64,000 nucleotides of DNA. Origin: Aliivibrio_A sp016764915 (GTDB lineage Bacteria > Pseudomonadota > Gammaproteobacteria > Enterobacterales > Vibrionaceae). A model generated the notes under the pieces. That model saw only the letters and a list, made by a program, of their open reading frames with translations, did not search any database and was not told where the DNA came from. The stretch is taken from positions 1,054,001 to 1,118,000 of the forward strand of contig OZ245058.1 of assembly GCA_965224595.1 (NCBI GenBank). The letters run 5' to 3'. The position numbers were made by a program, and so were the translations under genes. Numbering within the stretch: the stretch's first letter is position 1; every line of letters begins with the position of its first letter. This document shows positions 61,346 through 64,000 of the stretch, one piece after another.

Positions 61346-61853
61346 AGCCATTTGTTCAGTGGGAGTCATACTGGGCATTGTCTTTGGCATTGATTCCAAT
61401 TTGGCAACCAGCGAGCAAGGTTTATCGCATATCGCAAACTTGGAGGGGTGCCGAACACAGGCCTACCAATGCAGTGCCAATGTTTGGACTGTCGGGGTAG
61501 GCCACACCAAATCAGTGACTCCCAGCACTGAGCTTTCAAACCATGATATTGCCACTTATTTTGTAAACGACATTTCTTCTGCAGAAACCATTGTAAGCAA
61601 CGCCCTTAAAACCGAAGTCACTCAAGCACAATATGATGTGATGGTGAGTTTTGTGTTTAACCTGGGCGCTGGCAATTTTAAGCGCTCGACTTTACTTAAA
61701 AAATTCAATCAACACGACATCACCGGCGCATGCAATGAACTGCTTCGTTGGGTATATGTAAATGGTAAAGATTGCCGAGTAAAAAAGAGCAACTGCAGTG
61801 GCATTGTGAAACGTCGCCACATAGAGCAAAAAGCGTGTTTAAACGGGTGGTGA
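61326..61853 (+). CDS. SAR-type endolysin (GH24 lysozyme)
   Basis: 175 residues from the ATG at 61326. An N-terminal weakly hydrophobic signal-anchor (AICSVGVILGIVFGI, 8-22) with small residues, then a GH24 lysozyme: E40 (NLEGCRTQAY), C49 in the usual Asp position (YQCSANVW), T55 (TVGVGHT). So the triad reads E-C-T. NLGAGNFKRSTLLKKFN and RWVYVNGKDCRVKK are other family motifs. It cleaves peptidoglycan after leaving the membrane. Confidence 0.85.
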   Translation: MKRLATKAICSVGVILGIVFGIDSNLATSEQGLSHIANLEGCRTQAYQCSANVWTVGVGHTKSVTPSTELSNHDIATYFVNDISSAETIVSNALKTEVTQAQYDVMVSFVFNLGAGNFKRSTLLKKFNQHDITGACNELLRWVYVNGKDCRVKKSNCSGIVKRRHIEQKACLNGW

Positions 61854-61854
61854 T

Positions 61855-62223
61855 ATGGGGTTATCAATTAAGAGTGCTGCACTTTATTTATGTTTTGGGC
61901 TGTTAGTAGCAAGCGGCATAGCAATCTATTTCCTGTTTGAATCCGTTGAAAACAAAGCCATTGAGAACGGCAAGCTTGAAACTGAATTGAGCGAAACTGC
62001 AACCAAGAATCAATCATTGGCGTTAACTATTCAAACGCTAAATCAAGAGTTCAAACAAGCTCAAGTCGCTGCAGATACATTGGCGATTGAGCACTCAAAA
62101 CTCAAACAACAAACCATTCAAACCGTAACCGTGATTAAAGAGGTGATTAAGCATGAAATTTGCCGTGATGTGCCTATCCCTGATTCTGATAAGTGGCTGT
62201 ACTACCAAACAGGTGGTGACTGA
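61855..62223 (+). CDS. Inner-membrane spanin (Rz-like)
   Basis: 122 residues: N-terminal membrane helix (SAALYLCFGLLVASGIAIYFLF), then a long coiled coil (KAIENGKLETELSETATKNQSLALTIQTLNQEFKQAQ) and a short tail. i-spanin topology. The next gene begins inside its 3' part in another frame, as usual for Rz/Rz1. Confidence 0.82.
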   Translation: MGLSIKSAALYLCFGLLVASGIAIYFLFESVENKAIENGKLETELSETATKNQSLALTIQTLNQEFKQAQVAADTLAIEHSKLKQQTIQTVTVIKEVIKHEICRDVPIPDSDKWLYYQTGGD

Positions 62224-62416
62224 GTATCAAGACAGATTGATTATCCCCCCGTCAGCTTTGCTTGTTCAATGTGACGTTCCTTTTACTGCGCCTCCCAAAA
62301 CGTATGGCGAGGCGGTATTACGCGATCCAGTGTGGTTAGAAGCCTGGCGATTGTGCGCCAATCAAATACAACATTTACGTTCTTTCTATGGATATGGTGA
62401 AGAGCCTATTGAGTGA
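62153..62416 (+). CDS. Outer-membrane spanin lipoprotein (Rz1-like)
   Basis: 87 residues with lipoprotein signal MKFAVMCLSLILISGCTT (lipobox LISGC) and a Pro-containing, soluble body. It overlaps Rz by 71 bases in a different frame. Together the two spanins fuse the membranes at the last lysis step. Confidence 0.82.
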   Translation: MKFAVMCLSLILISGCTTKQVVTEYQDRLIIPPSALLVQCDVPFTAPPKTYGEAVLRDPVWLEAWRLCANQIQHLRSFYGYGEEPIE

Positions 62417-62446
62417 GGGACAATATGAGGTGCTATGTGAGGCTCT

Positions 62447-62923
62447 ATGAATAATGAAAAACGCCTTTGGAACCTGTCTGAGCTTGAAGGGTTTAACTAT
62501 CACCGCTCAACCATTCGTAAGAAATTAAAACAAGCCGGTATCGAGCCCATTGCATCAAAAGGCAATACGCCACTGTATGACATCATTCAAGTGGCACCTT
62601 ATTTATGCAAAGCCCCAATAAAAGAGACTGACGCGCCAGATTTAATGGGATTTAAAACCGCCGCTGAGCTTCGCGCCTTTGTTCAGGCCGAGCGCGAGAA
62701 ACTGAATTTACAACAAGACGCTGCGTTATTGGTTCCAACACCTGAGATGGAAAGTCAGTTGGGGTTGGTTATCGCATCAATGAAAACTTTCGCGGTAAAT
62801 GCCATCACACGGATTGAAACCGCCATCCCTAACGCTCTGCCTGAAGAGTTAGAGCTGTTGGAAGATTTGTTTAATAAAGATTTAAAGCAGGTGTGCGATG
62901 AAGTTTCCTCCATTCCATCCTAA
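62447..62923 (+). CDS. Terminase small subunit (DUF1441-like)
   Basis: 158 residues. NLSELEGFNYHRSTIRKKLKQAGIEPIASKGNTPLYDIIQVAPYL is a winged-helix DNA-binding start like lambda Nu1-type proteins; helical C-terminus. It binds the cos/pac region. Its 3' end overlaps the large subunit start by 26 bases. Confidence 0.75.
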   Translation: MNNEKRLWNLSELEGFNYHRSTIRKKLKQAGIEPIASKGNTPLYDIIQVAPYLCKAPIKETDAPDLMGFKTAAELRAFVQAEREKLNLQQDAALLVPTPEMESQLGLVIASMKTFAVNAITRIETAIPNALPEELELLEDLFNKDLKQVCDEVSSIPS

Positions 62924-64000
62924 GTTGGGCGTTAAATTCGCTAACGCTGAAGAAATTAGAAAGTCCCTGGCATATCTGTGTTTACCAGCCGATAAAACTC
63001 CCGTTGAAGCGGCGGATGACGGTTTGTGGGTCTCAGATGGTACCGACGTTACTAAGTTCATGTCATCTCAAACGCCTTACATGCGAGAGCCAATGAACTG
63101 TTTACCACGCCGTATTTATGAAGCGGTGATTGTGGTTGGCCCAGCGCGCTCTGGTAAAACCAAAGCGATGGTCGAAGGGTGGGTGAATTACGCTGTGACC
63201 CAAGCGCCTGGTGACATGCTGCTTATCTACAGTACGAAAACCAAAGCCAATGAGATGAGTAAGATTGATTTAGCTCGAAGCTTTGCATCAACGCAAGAGA
63301 TCGCGAAGCTTCGAACAGGGCGAAAGGCTGATGATAACATTGCCAACAAACGATTCAAAAATGGCATGAACCTGAAATTAGATTCAGCCACAGAAACCAG
63401 TTTATCTGCTTCTACTTATCGTTACGCAGGTTGTACCGATTACGACCGAGCGGATGATTCAGTCGGTGAAGAGGGCTCAAAGTTTCGCTTGATGCTTAAA
63501 CGTATTCAGAACGCCAAGAGCTCAGGCATGGCGATGGCAGAAAGCTCGCCTGGCCGTGTGGTTCGTATGCCCAAACGTGCAGAAGATTTAAAACCGCATG
63601 AAGCGCAGCCGTGTGGCGGTATTGCTCAGCTTTATAACGAAGGGGATAGACGCCGTTTTTATTGGAAATGTCCTGATTGTGACGCCTATTTCCTACCGCA
63701 TTTCGATGTGTTGAAGTGGGAGCTGTTAGACGATTATCAAGAGGCCGCAAAGAGTGCTTATGTTGAGTGCCCAAGGTGCAGCCATGTGATTAACGAAAAC
63801 AAAAAGCGAGCGTTAAACCTTGAAGGGCAATGGTTTCGAGAAGGTGAGATCAACCAGTTTGGCGAAGTGGTTGATGATGAAAGTCTGATTCGAAAATCAA
63901 AATGGGCGACGTTTTGGTTTGAAGGTGTGGTTGCTGCTTATCAAAACTGGGAGAGCCTGGTTTATCGCTACCTTAATGCTGCGCAACGCTTTGAAGACAG
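62898..64000 (+). CDS. Terminase large subunit GpA family, 3' end outside window
   Basis: 367 codons are seen from the ATG at 62898. Walker A VVGPARSGKTKAM, VDYDRADDSVGEEGS-like motif (CTDYDRADDSVGEEGS), and a zinc-binding pair CPDC...CPRC near 286-311 place it in the lambda GpA family (phage_GPA). It packages DNA with ATP hydrolysis. The lambda-type terminase agrees with the rest of the prophage. Confidence 0.92.
   Translation, partial: MKFPPFHPKLGVKFANAEEIRKSLAYLCLPADKTPVEAADDGLWVSDGTDVTKFMSSQTPYMREPMNCLPRRIYEAVIVVGPARSGKTKAMVEGWVNYAVTQAPGDMLLIYSTKTKANEMSKIDLARSFASTQEIAKLRTGRKADDNIANKRFKNGMNLKLDSATETSLSASTYRYAGCTDYDRADDSVGEEGSKFRLMLKRIQNAKSSGMAMAESSPGRVVRMPKRAEDLKPHEAQPCGGIAQLYNEGDRRRFYWKCPDCDAYFLPHFDVLKWELLDDYQEAAKSAYVECPRCSHVINENKKRALNLEGQWFREGEINQFGEVVDDESLIRKSKWATFWFEGVVAAYQNWESLVYRYLNAAQRFED

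Larger units (their letters stand above)
45600..64000. mobile_element. Lambdoid prophage, left part (right end outside window)
   Basis: Gene order integrase, early leftward operon, CI/Cro, YdaT-like, replication O/DnaC, Q, late promoter, lysis cassette, terminase is lambdoid. It begins between sbcB and the Arc-type gene; I cannot fix attL because the other end is not visible and no tRNA or obvious core repeat stands there. In V. cholerae sbcB follows directly after yohJ without an insertion in this place as far as I recall. Two cargo segments (47.8-51.1 and 59.0-60.9 kb) are clearly more AT-rich than the phage genes around them. Confidence 0.88.

Overview
The window is a chromosomal segment from a Vibrio or a close Vibrionaceae relative. 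The evidence is gene content and order: tfoY behind a c-di-GMP-I riboswitch next to purR and torD, zntA followed by udp, a VC1899-type CARF nuclease, and the run purT-cdd-yohK-yohJ-sbcB. All of these are arrangements I know from Vibrio. No tRNA, rRNA, insertion sequence or CRISPR array was seen.

Layout. (1) 1-19.2 kb is mostly core metabolism and regulation: tfoY (cut by the window edge), purR, torD, a CBS protein, the zinc exporter zntA under a MerR-type promoter, udp with a CRP site, an orphan CARF-nuclease, a three-gene Hsp70/Hsp70/DUF2760 cluster, a CHASE-GGDEF cyclase, a DEDDh exonuclease, a RidA protein, a Bax-inhibitor-like membrane protein and tpm. (2) 19.2-40.5 kb is a leftward syp-type exopolysaccharide locus. 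Its order, H-I-J-K-L-N-O-P-Q-R followed by A-B-C-D-F-G, is a circular permutation of the V. fischeri sypA-R order, and no sypE or sypM is present. Five sigma54-type -24/-12 boxes stand at the transcriptional breaks. Two of them have the same long TTGCA/TGCAA palindrome at an identical 74-bp distance upstream, and a third has a degenerate copy one base further away. (3) 40.6-45.5 kb is the core run purT, cdd, yohK, yohJ, sbcB, with PurR and CRP operators visible. (4) From about 45.6 kb to the right edge is a lambdoid prophage: Arc-type regulators, integrase, CI/Cro immunity region, YdaT-like regulator, O-like protein with internal iterons, DnaC, Q antiterminator, pR'-tR' late promoter region, holin, endolysin, spanins and terminase.

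The prophage carries two accessory cargo modules. Between integrase and the early leftward operon lies an AT-rich four-gene module: a 2-TM protein, a small protein, a middle-component-like protein and a Rad50/SMC-like ATPase. It resembles ABC-three-component conflict systems, and its first two proteins share a short SYND...H.G.N.F motif. Between Q and the late promoter lies an Ec67-like retron, a reverse transcriptase fused to a TOPRIM domain, whose msr-msd RNA can be located by a perfect 12-bp a1/a2 repeat.

How the parts connect: c-di-GMP is a plausible theme of the chromosomal part (c-di-GMP riboswitch on tfoY, a diguanylate cyclase, a biofilm polysaccharide locus), and PurR made at 1-2 kb probably acts on the operator in front of purT at 41.9 kb. 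All functional statements are from sequence reading and memory of families; no database search was run.
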